A DNA stretch of 43,818 bases, from positions 1-43,818 of the forward strand of contig DEFO01000044.1 in the NCBI GenBank assembly GCA_002350805.1, read 5' to 3'. Of the stretch, positions 6,926 through 16,935 are shown one piece after another. Numbering within the stretch: position 1 is the first letter of the stretch; each line of letters starts with the position of its first letter. A program made the translations under genes and the position numbers. Under the pieces are notes generated by a model. That model made no database searches and had not been told where the DNA came from. It saw nothing but the letters and a program-made list of their open reading frames with translations. The stretch comes from Prevotella sp. UBA2850 (GTDB lineage: Bacteria; Bacteroidota; Bacteroidia; Bacteroidales; Bacteroidaceae).

Positions 6926-8716
6926 TTACCATCCCTCGTTCTGCTGCAGATTGCTCCACTTCAGTATCTCGCTGTAGGGGATAGGTCCGTAATACATGTA
7001 GTCCTTGTAGTCGCGGCTCTCGACGTTGATACCACGATAGTTGAAATCTCCGCTGGCAGCAGTGGTGATGCTCACGCCACGGACTCCCTCGTTGAGGTTG
7101 GCCTTCCAGCGGCGAAGATCCCAGAAGCGGTGGTTCTCGAAGCAGAGCTCCAGACGGCGCTCATTGCGGATGAGCTGGCGCATCTTCTCCTGTGAAGTGG
7201 CACACTCCTCGAGATAGGGGTCGTTGTCGCCACCTACACCGGCACGCTGGCGGATGGCCTTGATGACGTCGTAGGCTGAGAAGCCTGCTCCACCCACATT
7301 GGCCTTCGGGCCAGAAGCCTCGTTGGCAGCCTCGGCATAGTCGAGGAAGATCTCTGTGGCACGGATGCGGGCACCGAAGTGGCGCTGCTGTGTGGTGCTC
7401 GACGGGTTGAGGTTGATATCGTCGCGCAACAGTTTGCGCAGATAGTAGCCAGTGACCGTTGAAGAACCATTCTCGCGGTTCAGACCGTCGAGTGTGGTAG
7501 CGTCGGCAGCGGTGTTGATAGGCGTATTGCCAACACCCATCAGGTCGCCATTGACGAGGATATAGGTGCGCAGACGTGGGTCGCGGTTGTCGTAAGGATT
7601 GCTGGCATCATAGCCAGAGGCAGCGTCTGTGATAGGATAGCCGTTGGCCATGGGGAAAGCGTCGACCAGGTTCTGTGTAGGATTGATGCGTCCCTTACCA
7701 TAAAGCGAGGGAGGATAATTGTTCGACTCCTGGTCGTTGCTGTCGCCTACTACGCCACGCCAGATAATCTCCAGCGGGTCGGGATCGGTGAACTTGTAGT
7801 TCTTGATGAAATCCTTGTTGGCAAACCATTTCCAACCTGTCGGGTCGACACTGCTGATACCGCCGCGAATCTTCAGGCAGTCGGCAGCATAGCGGGCAGC
7901 CTGCTCGTAGGTCATAGCACCGGCAGAGACATAGGCAGGAGAAGCGGCGAAGATGGCCACCTGAGCCTTGAAGGCAGAGATGATGTTGGCATCGATCTTA
8001 CCGCGCTGGTTGTTACCGAAAGCACGGTTGTACTCGGCATCGTCGGCACCAATCTGTGCATACTTTGCGGGAACAGCACTGGCAGAAACGTCGCCATACT
8101 CGGCAGGCAGGTATTTCAGCGCCTCGTCGAAGTCGCTCATAATCTGGTCGATGCACTCCTTGAAGGTGTTACGGGGCTGGTTGAAGTCGGTAGAGACATC
8201 CTCGGAAGAGAGATGGATGGGCACACCCATCAGCTCGCCGTTCACCATGCCACAGTGGGCACGCAGCAGATAGAACATGTGCAGGCCGCGCAGGGCATAG
8301 GCATTGCCGCGGTAGAGGTCCTTGAACATCTGGTTGAGCGACTCACTGGAGTAAGACCACTCCACCTCGTCGACATGCTCGAGGAAGAGGTTACAATATT
8401 GAATGGCATGATAGCGGGTCTCCCACTGGTTCACCGGGTTCATTTCCGATGTCCAGTTGCCCGTGGCCATCTTCTTGTAGTTGTTATCGTTATCGTTCGA
8501 CACAGCATCATCGGTAGCCACATCGCTCACCGACGAGCCGTCGTAAGGAAGCACCAGGAAGGCATTGTCGATCAAGCCACGCGCAAACAGCGGGTCGGTC
8601 ACCTCAGTGATGTCCTTGTTGTTCTCCAGTGCGGGATCGAAAAGATCGTCGCAGGCTGACAAAGAGGCTGCCAGGCAAAGAGACAGAGAGATATATTTAA
8701 TATTCTTGGTATTCAT
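6926..8716 (-). CDS. xusD: SusD-like outer membrane lipoprotein (XusD)
   Basis: This is a 596-residue RagB/SusD family protein. The signal peptide ends in L-S-A-C-D-D (Cys22). The TPR-rich N-terminal half contains YRGNAYALRGLHMFYLLRAH, the usual SusD helix, and the C-terminal part has AEIFLDYAEAANEA and ERRLELCFENHRFWDLRRW, typical of the family. SusD proteins form the lid of the partner SusC channel and bind the incoming oligosaccharide. The partner is the receptor encoded 22 bases upstream (8739-11594). The start at 8716 (ATG) gives a proper lipoprotein signal; the frame runs 11 codons further upstream through an A-rich leader (AAAAAGAAAAAGAG), which probably includes the ribosome binding region. 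Confidence 0.93.
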   Translation of the reverse strand: MNTKNIKYISLSLCLAASLSACDDLFDPALENNKDITEVTDPLFARGLIDNAFLVLPYDGSSVSDVATDDAVSNDNDNNYKKMATGNWTSEMNPVNQWETRYHAIQYCNLFLEHVDEVEWSYSSESLNQMFKDLYRGNAYALRGLHMFYLLRAHCGMVNGELMGVPIHLSSEDVSTDFNQPRNTFKECIDQIMSDFDEALKYLPAEYGDVSASAVPAKYAQIGADDAEYNRAFGNNQRGKIDANIISAFKAQVAIFAASPAYVSAGAMTYEQAARYAADCLKIRGGISSVDPTGWKWFANKDFIKNYKFTDPDPLEIIWRGVVGDSNDQESNNYPPSLYGKGRINPTQNLVDAFPMANGYPITDAASGYDASNPYDNRDPRLRTYILVNGDLMGVGNTPINTAADATTLDGLNRENGSSTVTGYYLRKLLRDDINLNPSSTTQQRHFGARIRATEIFLDYAEAANEASGPKANVGGAGFSAYDVIKAIRQRAGVGGDNDPYLEECATSQEKMRQLIRNERRLELCFENHRFWDLRRWKANLNEGVRGVSITTAASGDFNYRGINVESRDYKDYMYYGPIPYSEILKWSNLQQNEGW

Positions 8717-8738
8717 AACTCTTTTTCTTTTTATCTTT

Positions 8739-11594
8739 TTAGAAAGCAACTTTCACACCCAGGTTGTAGAAACGGTACTGAGGCTCGCTGCCTGTGTTCA
8801 GTTCCAGCAATTCGCGCTCCTTGGCCAGTGTGAGCAGGCTGTTGCCGCTGACATACACCGAGAGGCCCTTGACGAAGCAGTTGCCGAAGAACAACTTCGG
8901 GAAGTCGTAGGTGAGCTGAACCTTGGCAAGGTCGAAACGAGAAGTAGAATACATCCAGAAATCGGAAACCGCAAAGTTGTTGGCTCCGGTCTGAGTGGTC
9001 AGGCGTGGATAGGTGGCTGTGGCTGCCGTGGCAGGCGTCCAACGGTCGCGCACCACTGCCGAATACTTGTCCTCGCCGCTGATCCACCAGTAGTTGTCCT
9101 CACTGCCGTTCTTCTGGCCTCTGATGCCATGGCCGCCGAAGCCGCCAACACCGAGTACGAACAGCGTGAAGTTCTTGTACTTCAATGTCACATTCACACC
9201 GAGGGTTGTGGGAGCGCCATACCAGCCGCCCTTACCGAGGTTCACCTGGTCTTTCGAGTCGATGACACCATCGTTGTTCTGGTCCTTATACTTCAGGTCA
9301 CCCGGGCGGATGGTACCGCCAAGCACCTGCGTGGGAGAATTTTCCACGTCGGCCTCATCCTTAAAGAATCCAAGACACTCATAACCCCAGATGGCATCGA
9401 GCGGCTTGTCCTGACGATACTGATAGACGTCGGCATAGTTGGCGTCGTCGCGCTTGGTAGCCTTGGTGCTGTAGTGCGAGAGGTTGACACCGAAGTTGTA
9501 ACCGAAGTCGCCCAGGTCTTTCTTGTAGTTGACAGCCAGGTCGAAACCGGTGCGGCGGTCCTCATTGAAGTTGATGTACGGCAGGAAAGAAGACTCGGGA
9601 TAGTACACACGGAAGTAGCTGGGCATCTGGTTGCCGGCGGTGATGACACCACCTGTGAGCGAGCTGGTGAATACCGATGCGTCGACAGAGAGTGCGCGCT
9701 CGAGCAGCTCGGCGTGTACAGAGGCTGACAGCTCTTTGCGATGCAGGAACGAGAAGTCCTCGTTACCACCACGCTTCGACTGAACAGCACTGTGACCCGA
9801 CTCACCGTTCCAGTCCCACCAGCCACCATCCTGATAGGTGCCCTGGTACATATAGAAGTTGCTGATGCCAAGGTCGGTCTTCAGGTCGCTGTAGCTGGCG
9901 CTGACCTTCAAGTCGTCGAAGATGCTGCCTTCCATGAAGCTCTCTTTGGCAATGTTCCAACCCAAAGTGACAGAGGGAGAGATGCCGGCACGATGGCCTT
10001 CGGGCAGACGGGCTGACCAGGGGGTGGCCAGGGCGAGGTCGGCATAGTACTTCTTAGCATAGTTGTAAGAGAGCTGCAGACCCAGGTTGGCGTTGCTCAG
10101 CTTATGGTAAACGCCTGATACTGACTGCTGATAGCCGTTGGCCACGAGCAGGGCGCTGACGTTGTGCACATCACCGAAGGTGCGGTTGTAGTCGAAGTGG
10201 GCATTGAAGGCGATGGTCTGGTTGTCGGTAGAACCACTGATGTTCTGCGAACCCGACTTCTTGTCGACTGTGCCATGGCTGTTGAGGGCCACAATCACAT
10301 CCTTGCCGTTATAGCTGCTCCAAGTGGGCTCGAAGATGGCATAAGTGAAGTTGAATGCCGACGTATAAGTAGTGGCATAGTCAACACCCACCATGGCGTG
10401 GAAGCTCAGTCCCTTCAGCAGTGAGCCGAGGTCGGCGTTCACACCGGCATCGAACTGGAACTGACGGCTGGTCCATGTGTTGGTACCGGCAGCATAGGTG
10501 TCGGCAAACACGTTGGTCTGTTCGGTCTGCGAACCACCCAGGAAACAATTGTTGATGATGTTGGTGGTGTTGTCGAGAATCGTCTTGGCAGCCAGGGCAT
10601 TCTCGTCTAGATAGCTGACTGGAATCAGCGGGCTGATACGGTTGGGGCGCAACGAGGTGGCCTGTGACCAGAAGTTGGCGCCATTGGCCGACTTAGAGTT
10701 GTAGTAGGTGGCATTGGCATTCACATAAGCATTGATGAAGTTGTTGATGCGCATATCCACATTACCACGCACGTTGAAGCGGTCGGTGTAGTTCTTCTTG
10801 GCCTCGCCGAAGTTCAGCAGGTCGCCCTGGCGATAGTAGCTCACGTTGGCATAGAAGCGGGCACGCTCGTTACCACCTTCAATCTCGGCGGTCACATCGG
10901 TGCGGTTGTACACCTTCTTCACATAGTCTTTCGAATAGAAGTCCACATCGGGATAGCGATAAGGATTCAAACCAGTGGCCGTATTGTAGATCTGCTCGGG
11001 AGTATAAAGAGGATCCAGTCCGTCGTTGGCACGGGCCTCGTTATAGAGTGTCATATACTCAGCAGACCCCAGGTACTTGGGGAAGGCCTTGGCGACATTC
11101 CATCCGGTGTTGGCACGGACATTCACGCTCAGGCCGTCGGTCACATGACCGCGCTTGGTGGTAATCAGCACCACGCCCTTGGCGGCACGGCTACCGTAGA
11201 GCACCACTGCCTGTGCGCCTTTCAAGAAGGTAATGTCTTCGATCTCGTCGGGTTTCACATTGTTGGCAGCACGGGGCACGCCATCGATCATCACCAGCAG
11301 GCCGTTGGGCGTATTGTCGGCGTTATAGTCGGAAGAACCCTCAAAACCCCACATGCCGTTGCCGTTGAAACCAGCCACATAGCCTTGCATGTTGTCAAGA
11401 CTATAAGTATTGTAGTTCTTCTTCATCAATTCTCTGTAGTTGAGCGTAGAGACTCCACCGTTCAGGTCTTCCTTCGCCACCTTTCGGAAAGCCACGTTCA
11501 CCTGAGCCGAGTCTGCCACGTCAATCTGGGCGGCAGCCGGCAAGGCTGCTGTCAGGCAGAGCGACAAAGAGACATATTTTATTATCTGTTTCAT
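8739..11594 (-). CDS. xusC: SusC-like TonB-dependent receptor without the N-terminal carboxypeptidase-like domain (XusC)
   Basis: This is a 951-residue outer membrane receptor. Behind a signal peptide cut after A-A-A-Q, the sequence goes almost directly into the plug domain (GLLVMIDGVPRA, then IEDITFLKGAQAVVLYGSRAAKGVVLITTKRG). The 80-100 residue carboxypeptidase-D-like domain present in most SusC proteins, including xusA in this operon, is absent, and no good TonB box is visible. The rest is a 22-strand barrel ending in aromatic-Ala-Phe (KVAF). With XusD it should import xylo-oligosaccharides. The presence of two SusCD pairs in the operon matches the known xus arrangement. The short N-terminus may mean different coupling to TonB. 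Confidence 0.92.
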   Translation of the reverse strand: MKQIIKYVSLSLCLTAALPAAAQIDVADSAQVNVAFRKVAKEDLNGGVSTLNYRELMKKNYNTYSLDNMQGYVAGFNGNGMWGFEGSSDYNADNTPNGLLVMIDGVPRAANNVKPDEIEDITFLKGAQAVVLYGSRAAKGVVLITTKRGHVTDGLSVNVRANTGWNVAKAFPKYLGSAEYMTLYNEARANDGLDPLYTPEQIYNTATGLNPYRYPDVDFYSKDYVKKVYNRTDVTAEIEGGNERARFYANVSYYRQGDLLNFGEAKKNYTDRFNVRGNVDMRINNFINAYVNANATYYNSKSANGANFWSQATSLRPNRISPLIPVSYLDENALAAKTILDNTTNIINNCFLGGSQTEQTNVFADTYAAGTNTWTSRQFQFDAGVNADLGSLLKGLSFHAMVGVDYATTYTSAFNFTYAIFEPTWSSYNGKDVIVALNSHGTVDKKSGSQNISGSTDNQTIAFNAHFDYNRTFGDVHNVSALLVANGYQQSVSGVYHKLSNANLGLQLSYNYAKKYYADLALATPWSARLPEGHRAGISPSVTLGWNIAKESFMEGSIFDDLKVSASYSDLKTDLGISNFYMYQGTYQDGGWWDWNGESGHSAVQSKRGGNEDFSFLHRKELSASVHAELLERALSVDASVFTSSLTGGVITAGNQMPSYFRVYYPESSFLPYINFNEDRRTGFDLAVNYKKDLGDFGYNFGVNLSHYSTKATKRDDANYADVYQYRQDKPLDAIWGYECLGFFKDEADVENSPTQVLGGTIRPGDLKYKDQNNDGVIDSKDQVNLGKGGWYGAPTTLGVNVTLKYKNFTLFVLGVGGFGGHGIRGQKNGSEDNYWWISGEDKYSAVVRDRWTPATAATATYPRLTTQTGANNFAVSDFWMYSTSRFDLAKVQLTYDFPKLFFGNCFVKGLSVYVSGNSLLTLAKERELLELNTGSEPQYRFYNLGVKVAF

Positions 11595-11641
11595 AACTCT
11601 TTTTCTTTTTTTACCTTTTTACTTTTTTACTTTTTAAAGGT

Positions 11642-13612
11642 TTACCATCCAGGATTCTGCGGATAATCTCCATTGAGATACACATCTTCGTCCTTCAGAG
11701 GCAGCAGATAGTGCTTCAACTCGAAAGCACGCTCGACAATGACTGTCTCGCTCCATCCTGTCACTTCCGCATCGCGAGGATCGTTCTTGGTGAAGTCGTA
11801 GTTACCCACGCGCTTGAACTCCTGACGGGTCTTCACATTGTAAGGATACTCGGTGAGCAACAGCCAGCGCTGCAGGTCGTTCCAGCGGAATCCCTCGAAG
11901 GCCAGCTCGCAGGCACGCTCGCGGCGAACCTCATCCATGAACTTGTTCTTGTCCATCAGGTACTTCTCAGCCACATGACCGGCACCCACGCGGTCGCGGA
12001 GCAGATTGATGGCATCGACAGCAGCACGCTGGCACTTGTTGTTCTTATAGGCAGGACCTTGAATGGCGGCACCGGCCTCGGCATACATCAGATAGATGTC
12101 GGCCACGCGCATGTAAGGCAGATAGGTCTGCAGCGCACCACCCCAGTTGTACATTCCGTCGTAGCGGTTGCACTGGTGGGGAACCAGCTTCTGGCAGAAG
12201 TAACCTGTGCGGCTTCCATTGGCCGAACGGGCTGGGTCGCCTGTGGGAACCATGTTACCACCGGTGAACATCTCCAGATACTGGAAGGGACGGTCGTCGC
12301 TGCCTGGTGTGGTGTTGAGGAACTTAAATCCGTCGAACATAATGTCGTGATAGAAACGCGGGTCGCGGTTCTTGAACGGATGAGTGGGATCGAAGCCCGA
12401 CTCGGGGTCGGTGATAGGCAGACCATTCTCCATGCCATAGGCATAGTTGATATAGTTGGCGGTCGGCATGTGGATGATAGCATCGTGCTCCACCAGGTTG
12501 TTCACCTTCGGGCCCCACAGCTTCGTGAAGTTCCAGTTCGAGCCATTGATATCGGGCATCGGACCACGCATGATAGCCTCTACGCTACCAGGCATCTTCC
12601 AGCTCTGACCCGTGGTATAGAAAATATCAGAGAAATTAGAGTTAGAACTCTTGTCGGCCTCATGATTGTAAATATCGCTGTACTTATACTCAGCGAGCGA
12701 GTAAGGAGTCTTGCCACTCTCGATGTCGGCAATGGCCTCAGCCAGTGCATCGGCAGCACGGCCGGCGAGCTCGGCATTATACTGATAGGTGACACCGCTC
12801 TTGGCAGCACCCAGCTGGGCGCCCTTCTCGTTCAGCGGCGAGGCAGCCCACAACAGCACCTTGCCCAGATAACCCAGTGCACAAACCTTGGTGATACGGA
12901 GGTCGTTCTTGCCCAGTGTTCTCTTACCCACGGTGGTGTTATCCCAGTTGTCGGGCAGCAGGTCGGCAGCAGCACGGAAATCCTCAGCACAACGCAGGGC
13001 GCACTCCTGGAACGACAGGCGCGGCAGGTCGAACGGACCGTCGGCAGTAATCACATGGTCGACATAAGGCAGACCACCGAACCATACAATCATCTCCTCG
13101 TGCCACCAGGCGCGCATAAACAGCAGCTGGCCCTTGATGAGGTTCTTCTCCTCCTGGGTGGCATTGGTCAGTTTGTCAATGTTCTCCAGTCCGAGGTTCA
13201 TCTTACGGATTACATACCAGGCATGCTCAAGCGAGTGAGCGAACTTGTCGTTAGAGGTCGAGTTCAGGCTACCACTGCCACGGTGCAGGAAACTCTGGTC
13301 GTTGCTATACCAGTTGCGGTAGTCGCCCAGGTCGAAGTGTGCAGTGACGTGCGAGTCACCACCACCGGTGTTCATGATTTCGTCCTCACCCCAGTTGAAT
13401 GTGCAGCACCAGAAGTTGGACTCTTTATTGGGAATGCAGTTGTATGCCTCCTCTACGAAACCCTGGAAGTTGGTGAAGTTCATGAACGCCATCTCCGGAT
13501 TCACGTCAGAGTCGGGTTCCTTGTCCAGATAGTCGGCACAAGAGACCGATCCCAGTGCCATCGACAAGGCTGCAACCCCCATGAATATATATTGATTCAA
13601 TAATTTTTTCAT
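11642..13612 (-). CDS. xusB: SusD-like outer membrane lipoprotein (XusB)
   Basis: The 656-residue lipoprotein has a lipobox ending in V-S-C-A-D near residue 25. Family marks are FMRAWWHEEMIVWFGGLPYVD in the TPR region, PYMRVADIYLMYAEAGA and ERACELAFEGFRWNDLQRW near the C-terminus, and the final NPGW. It should form the lid of XusA, encoded just upstream. In Prevotella and Bacteroides the first SusD of the xylan locus binds xylan. Two starts are possible: ATG at 13624, only four bases from the xusA stop codon, and ATG at 13612. The second was chosen because AGAAGAG, a plausible ribosome binding site, precedes it and the signal peptide then starts MKKLL. Confidence 0.92.
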   Translation of the reverse strand: MKKLLNQYIFMGVAALSMALGSVSCADYLDKEPDSDVNPEMAFMNFTNFQGFVEEAYNCIPNKESNFWCCTFNWGEDEIMNTGGGDSHVTAHFDLGDYRNWYSNDQSFLHRGSGSLNSTSNDKFAHSLEHAWYVIRKMNLGLENIDKLTNATQEEKNLIKGQLLFMRAWWHEEMIVWFGGLPYVDHVITADGPFDLPRLSFQECALRCAEDFRAAADLLPDNWDNTTVGKRTLGKNDLRITKVCALGYLGKVLLWAASPLNEKGAQLGAAKSGVTYQYNAELAGRAADALAEAIADIESGKTPYSLAEYKYSDIYNHEADKSSNSNFSDIFYTTGQSWKMPGSVEAIMRGPMPDINGSNWNFTKLWGPKVNNLVEHDAIIHMPTANYINYAYGMENGLPITDPESGFDPTHPFKNRDPRFYHDIMFDGFKFLNTTPGSDDRPFQYLEMFTGGNMVPTGDPARSANGSRTGYFCQKLVPHQCNRYDGMYNWGGALQTYLPYMRVADIYLMYAEAGAAIQGPAYKNNKCQRAAVDAINLLRDRVGAGHVAEKYLMDKNKFMDEVRRERACELAFEGFRWNDLQRWLLLTEYPYNVKTRQEFKRVGNYDFTKNDPRDAEVTGWSETVIVERAFELKHYLLPLKDEDVYLNGDYPQNPGW

Positions 13613-13627
13613 TGCTCTTCTCATTTT

Positions 13628-16600
13628 TTACAGATTGAACTTTACACCAAAGTTGATACGCTTCACAGTAGGATAAGCTCCTGTTGCACCGCCATTACTT
13701 GAGAAGTTCGACTCACGGTCGTCGGGCATGCGGGTCCACAGCCACAGGTTGTTACCGCTGACGAATACCTTCAAGTCCTTCACACCCAGCTTGTGAATCC
13801 AAGGCTGTGTGAAAGTATAAGCGATCTCGACGTTCTTCAGACGGATATAGCTACCGTCGCAAAGATACTGCGTACCATAATAATAAGTAGGCTTAGAGTT
13901 GAAGCGCGGAGTCAGCACGTCGGCATTATAATGATCAGTGCTCCACCATGTGCCCTGGTCGTAGACATTGGCCAGCATGGGGTCAGAGAGGCTGATCATG
14001 GTTACATCGCGGGTCACATTGGTCACGCCATAGAACTGAGCGAAGCAGCTGAAGCCCTTCCACTCGAAACCGATGGTGGCGTTATAGGTGTTCTGCGGTG
14101 TTCCGGTATAGCCGTAAGGCACATTATCATTGCTGCTGATGACACCGTCGGCATCGAAGTCAACAATATAGTAGTCGCCGGGCAGTTTCTGGTTGTCGCT
14201 CGAGTTGTGCGCGGGCGAACCATAGATATCATCATAGGTCTGCATCATGCCCTTGTCGAGATAAGCATGGGTCTGACCGATGGAATAGCCGGCCTGCTTC
14301 ATGTAGCTAGGCAGCAGCGGCTGGTCGTCGCGTTTCTTGATCTTGTTCTCGGCATGTGTCATGCTGGCGTTGGCCCACAGACGGATGCCGTTGGTGAGCA
14401 CCTTGTTGAAACGAATCTCAAACTCATAACCCTTGGTGGTTACCTCACCGAGGTTGACAACAGAAGGACTCTGTCCGAAGTAAGTAGGCACAAGTTTCGA
14501 GCCCGACACCAGGATGTCGACACGCTTGTCGTGGAAGAACTCCAAGGCACCGGTGAACAGACCGCCGAACAGTCCGTAGTCAAGACCGATGTTGGTCTTC
14601 TTCACGGTCTCCCACTTCACGTTGGGGTTACCTACGGTAGCCTCGCGGTAGAAGATGTAGGGTGAGCCGCCTGTCGAGGTGTCTTCAGCTTTGAAACCGC
14701 CTGAAGGCGTCACGTCGAGTGAGGTACGTCCGCCGTAAGCCCACTGTGTCATATAGAGGAAACGTGCACCGATGTTATCGTCACCAATCTCACCGTAAGA
14801 GGCACGCAGCTTCAGCATGTCGATGATATGCTTCTCGCGCAGGTGGAGCATGAAGGGCTCCTCGCTGATCATCCATCCCACAGCACCTGAGCTGAAGAAA
14901 GCCAGACGATTGTCTTTCGAGAATTGCTCCGATCCGTTGTAGGCACCATTGTACTCTACGAAGTACTTGTCGGCATAAGCATAAGTGGTACGGAATACCC
15001 AGTCCTGACGATAGTGAGGAATCTCACTACCCGTACCATACTGCTGGCGGCTGAAGAGTCCCATGGCGGTGACATCGTGCTTACCGAACTCGCGCGCCCA
15101 GTTGAGCTGCAGCTGGTAGTTCAGGTTACGCTGTGTAGCCCAGTTGTTCACGTTACCACCCTGTGTGCTCCACTTGTTACCCATGGTGTAGTCGAAACGG
15201 TCGTAACCCTCGTAAGGCTGCTTGTAGTTCACGGCGCCAGTCTCGGGGTCGATCCATTTCAGCTGCGGGTCGTTATACAGGTCGGCAATACCGCGGCGGT
15301 CCTCACGGAACACGTTGTCCCATGAAATCATACCACGGAAGCTCAGGCCCTTGGTGATGAAGTCGAGCTTCTGCTCGAGCACGAAGTCGGTATTGATACG
15401 TGTGGTGGTAATCTCCTGCACACCACCGATGCTGGAGGTCTGGGCCGAGTTGCTCACGTTGGTAGAACCGGGCAGGTAACCCCATGAACCGTCGCTGTAC
15501 TGCGGCAGGAAGGCATCGGGAGAGATATTATAGACACCAGCCCACATCTGCGACATCTGCCAGCCGAGCGAAGAACCGTTGTCCCACTCGTAACCACGCT
15601 CCCATGGTGACTTCTGCTTACCGTTCGAACCGGCGATGTTCACCTTGAAGACAGTGGTCTTGGTGATGTTGAAGTCGAGGTTAGAGCGTACGTTCACACG
15701 GTTGAACGAGATGCTACGGTCGTAGTGACGACCAGTGGGGAAGCTCTTGAACAAGTCGCTCTCTGTCATGAAGTCGACGCTGGCGAAGTATTTCACAAAC
15801 TTGGTACCACCGCTGACGTTCAGGTTGGCATTGTAAGACATGGCATAATCCTTGAACATCACGTCCTGCCAGTCTACATTCGGGTAGCGCTCGCGCTGCT
15901 CGACGGTGGTCTGGTTGCGATAGTTCTGGATGAAGCTCAGGGGCTTCATATAGGCGAAACTCTCGGGATTGAGGTTCAACTCGTGCTCAACGGCCACGTT
16001 ACGGGCGACGAGGGCATCATAGCTGTCGTACTTATCGGGCAGCTTCGATGGGATTTTCATGATGGCATTGGCAGAGACACCAATCTGAGCCTTGCCCTCA
16101 GCACCACGCTTGGTGGTAATCAAGATGACACCGTTAGCACCCTTCACACCATACACGGCGGTGGCAGAGGCGTCTTTCAGCACAGAAATGGTGGCTACCG
16201 ACTGAATGTCGACACTCGACATGGGTCGCTCGATACCATCGACGAGCACCAGCGGAGCCGAGTTGTTCCACGATGAGGCACCACGGATGACGATTTGGGG
16301 CTCTTCCTCACCAGGGATACCTGAAGAGGCTGTTGTAATCACACCGGGAAGGTTACCTGTCAGGGCTGCACCGATATCGGTAATACCGGCAGCGCGCTGC
16401 AGCGTCTCACCTGTGGTCTGTGTGATAGCACCCACCACCGAGGCTTTCTTCTGCTGACCGTAACCCACAACCACCACTTCGTTGAGTTGCGTGTTGTCGT
16501 TCAGCACCACATTAATCACACGCTGCTTGCCCACCACTATCTCACGTGAGGTCATACCCACATACGTGAATACCAATGTAGCAGCTTCAGATGGAACCTT

Positions 16601-16807
16601 CAACGTGAAATTACCGTCGAAATCTGTCACCGTGCCTAGTGCAGAGTTACCCTTCACTATGACCGTGGCTCCAATGAGCGGTTCCGCATTCGCATCTTTG
16701 ACCGTTCCCTTGACCGTGATGTCCTGGGCATATAGCGTCGAGCTGTATGCCATGAGCATCAAAATCGCGAGAAAAGTCTGTCTGATCAATTGCTTTAACT
16801 CTTTCAT
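13628..16807 (-). CDS. xusA: SusC-like TonB-dependent receptor (XusA)
   Basis: This 1059-residue SusC protein is complete: signal peptide (cut after Y-A-Q, about 28), carboxypeptidase-D-like domain (about 32-112, VKGTVKDANAEPLIGATV), TonB box (LNEVVVVGYG, about 115), plug (about 125-235, with VLVDGIERP and SVLKDASATAVYGVKGANGVILITTKRG), and a long barrel ending in FNL. It imports oligosaccharides across the outer membrane using TonB energy, with XusB as lid. It is the first gene of the minus-strand xylan unit. The promoter at 16869-16876 lacks a -33 element and is preceded by two TGTWACA boxes, so activation by the HTCS is likely. Confidence 0.95.
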   Translation of the reverse strand: MKELKQLIRQTFLAILMLMAYSSTLYAQDITVKGTVKDANAEPLIGATVIVKGNSALGTVTDFDGNFTLKVPSEAATLVFTYVGMTSREIVVGKQRVINVVLNDNTQLNEVVVVGYGQQKKASVVGAITQTTGETLQRAAGITDIGAALTGNLPGVITTASSGIPGEEEPQIVIRGASSWNNSAPLVLVDGIERPMSSVDIQSVATISVLKDASATAVYGVKGANGVILITTKRGAEGKAQIGVSANAIMKIPSKLPDKYDSYDALVARNVAVEHELNLNPESFAYMKPLSFIQNYRNQTTVEQRERYPNVDWQDVMFKDYAMSYNANLNVSGGTKFVKYFASVDFMTESDLFKSFPTGRHYDRSISFNRVNVRSNLDFNITKTTVFKVNIAGSNGKQKSPWERGYEWDNGSSLGWQMSQMWAGVYNISPDAFLPQYSDGSWGYLPGSTNVSNSAQTSSIGGVQEITTTRINTDFVLEQKLDFITKGLSFRGMISWDNVFREDRRGIADLYNDPQLKWIDPETGAVNYKQPYEGYDRFDYTMGNKWSTQGGNVNNWATQRNLNYQLQLNWAREFGKHDVTAMGLFSRQQYGTGSEIPHYRQDWVFRTTYAYADKYFVEYNGAYNGSEQFSKDNRLAFFSSGAVGWMISEEPFMLHLREKHIIDMLKLRASYGEIGDDNIGARFLYMTQWAYGGRTSLDVTPSGGFKAEDTSTGGSPYIFYREATVGNPNVKWETVKKTNIGLDYGLFGGLFTGALEFFHDKRVDILVSGSKLVPTYFGQSPSVVNLGEVTTKGYEFEIRFNKVLTNGIRLWANASMTHAENKIKKRDDQPLLPSYMKQAGYSIGQTHAYLDKGMMQTYDDIYGSPAHNSSDNQKLPGDYYIVDFDADGVISSNDNVPYGYTGTPQNTYNATIGFEWKGFSCFAQFYGVTNVTRDVTMISLSDPMLANVYDQGTWWSTDHYNADVLTPRFNSKPTYYYGTQYLCDGSYIRLKNVEIAYTFTQPWIHKLGVKDLKVFVSGNNLWLWTRMPDDRESNFSSNGGATGAYPTVKRINFGVKFNL

Positions 16808-16868
16808 TTTGTCAGATTTTGATTCATAATATTTACATGTTATTTTAGGATTATGTTATTTTCCGATG

Positions 16869-16876
16869 CAAAGATA
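16869..16876 (-). promoter_or_regulatory. -7 element of the xusA operon
   Basis: On the minus strand this reads TATCTTTG, a perfect Bacteroidetes TAnnTTTG element, about 60 bases before the xusA start. At the -33 position (about 16896-16899) there is no TTTG, which fits a promoter that depends on an activator. The element is also part of an 18-base palindrome AAAGATA-ATAG-TATCTTT (16870-16887). Confidence 0.75.
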
Positions 16877-16906
16877 ATAGTATCTTTCGGCATGTCTTTT
16901 CCCGCG

Positions 16907-16935
16907 TGTAACACGGTTTTTATCATTTGTAACAC
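16907..16935 (-). promoter_or_regulatory. paired TGTAACAC boxes, likely HTCS operator for xusA
   Basis: TGTAACAC occurs at 16907-16914 and again at 16928-16935, 21 bp apart (two helical turns), with a T-rich spacer. The near box starts 31 bp from the end of the -7 element. The same spacing and distance are found before the GH5 gene. The far box overlaps the last codons and stop of the GH5 gene. Confidence 0.7.

Noticed and set aside
16881..16888. Plus-strand TATCTTTC as a promoter facing the GH5 gene's 3' end
   Set aside because: It lacks the final G, has no -33 element and would direct transcription antisense to GH5; it is more simply the other half of the palindrome over the xusA -7 element.
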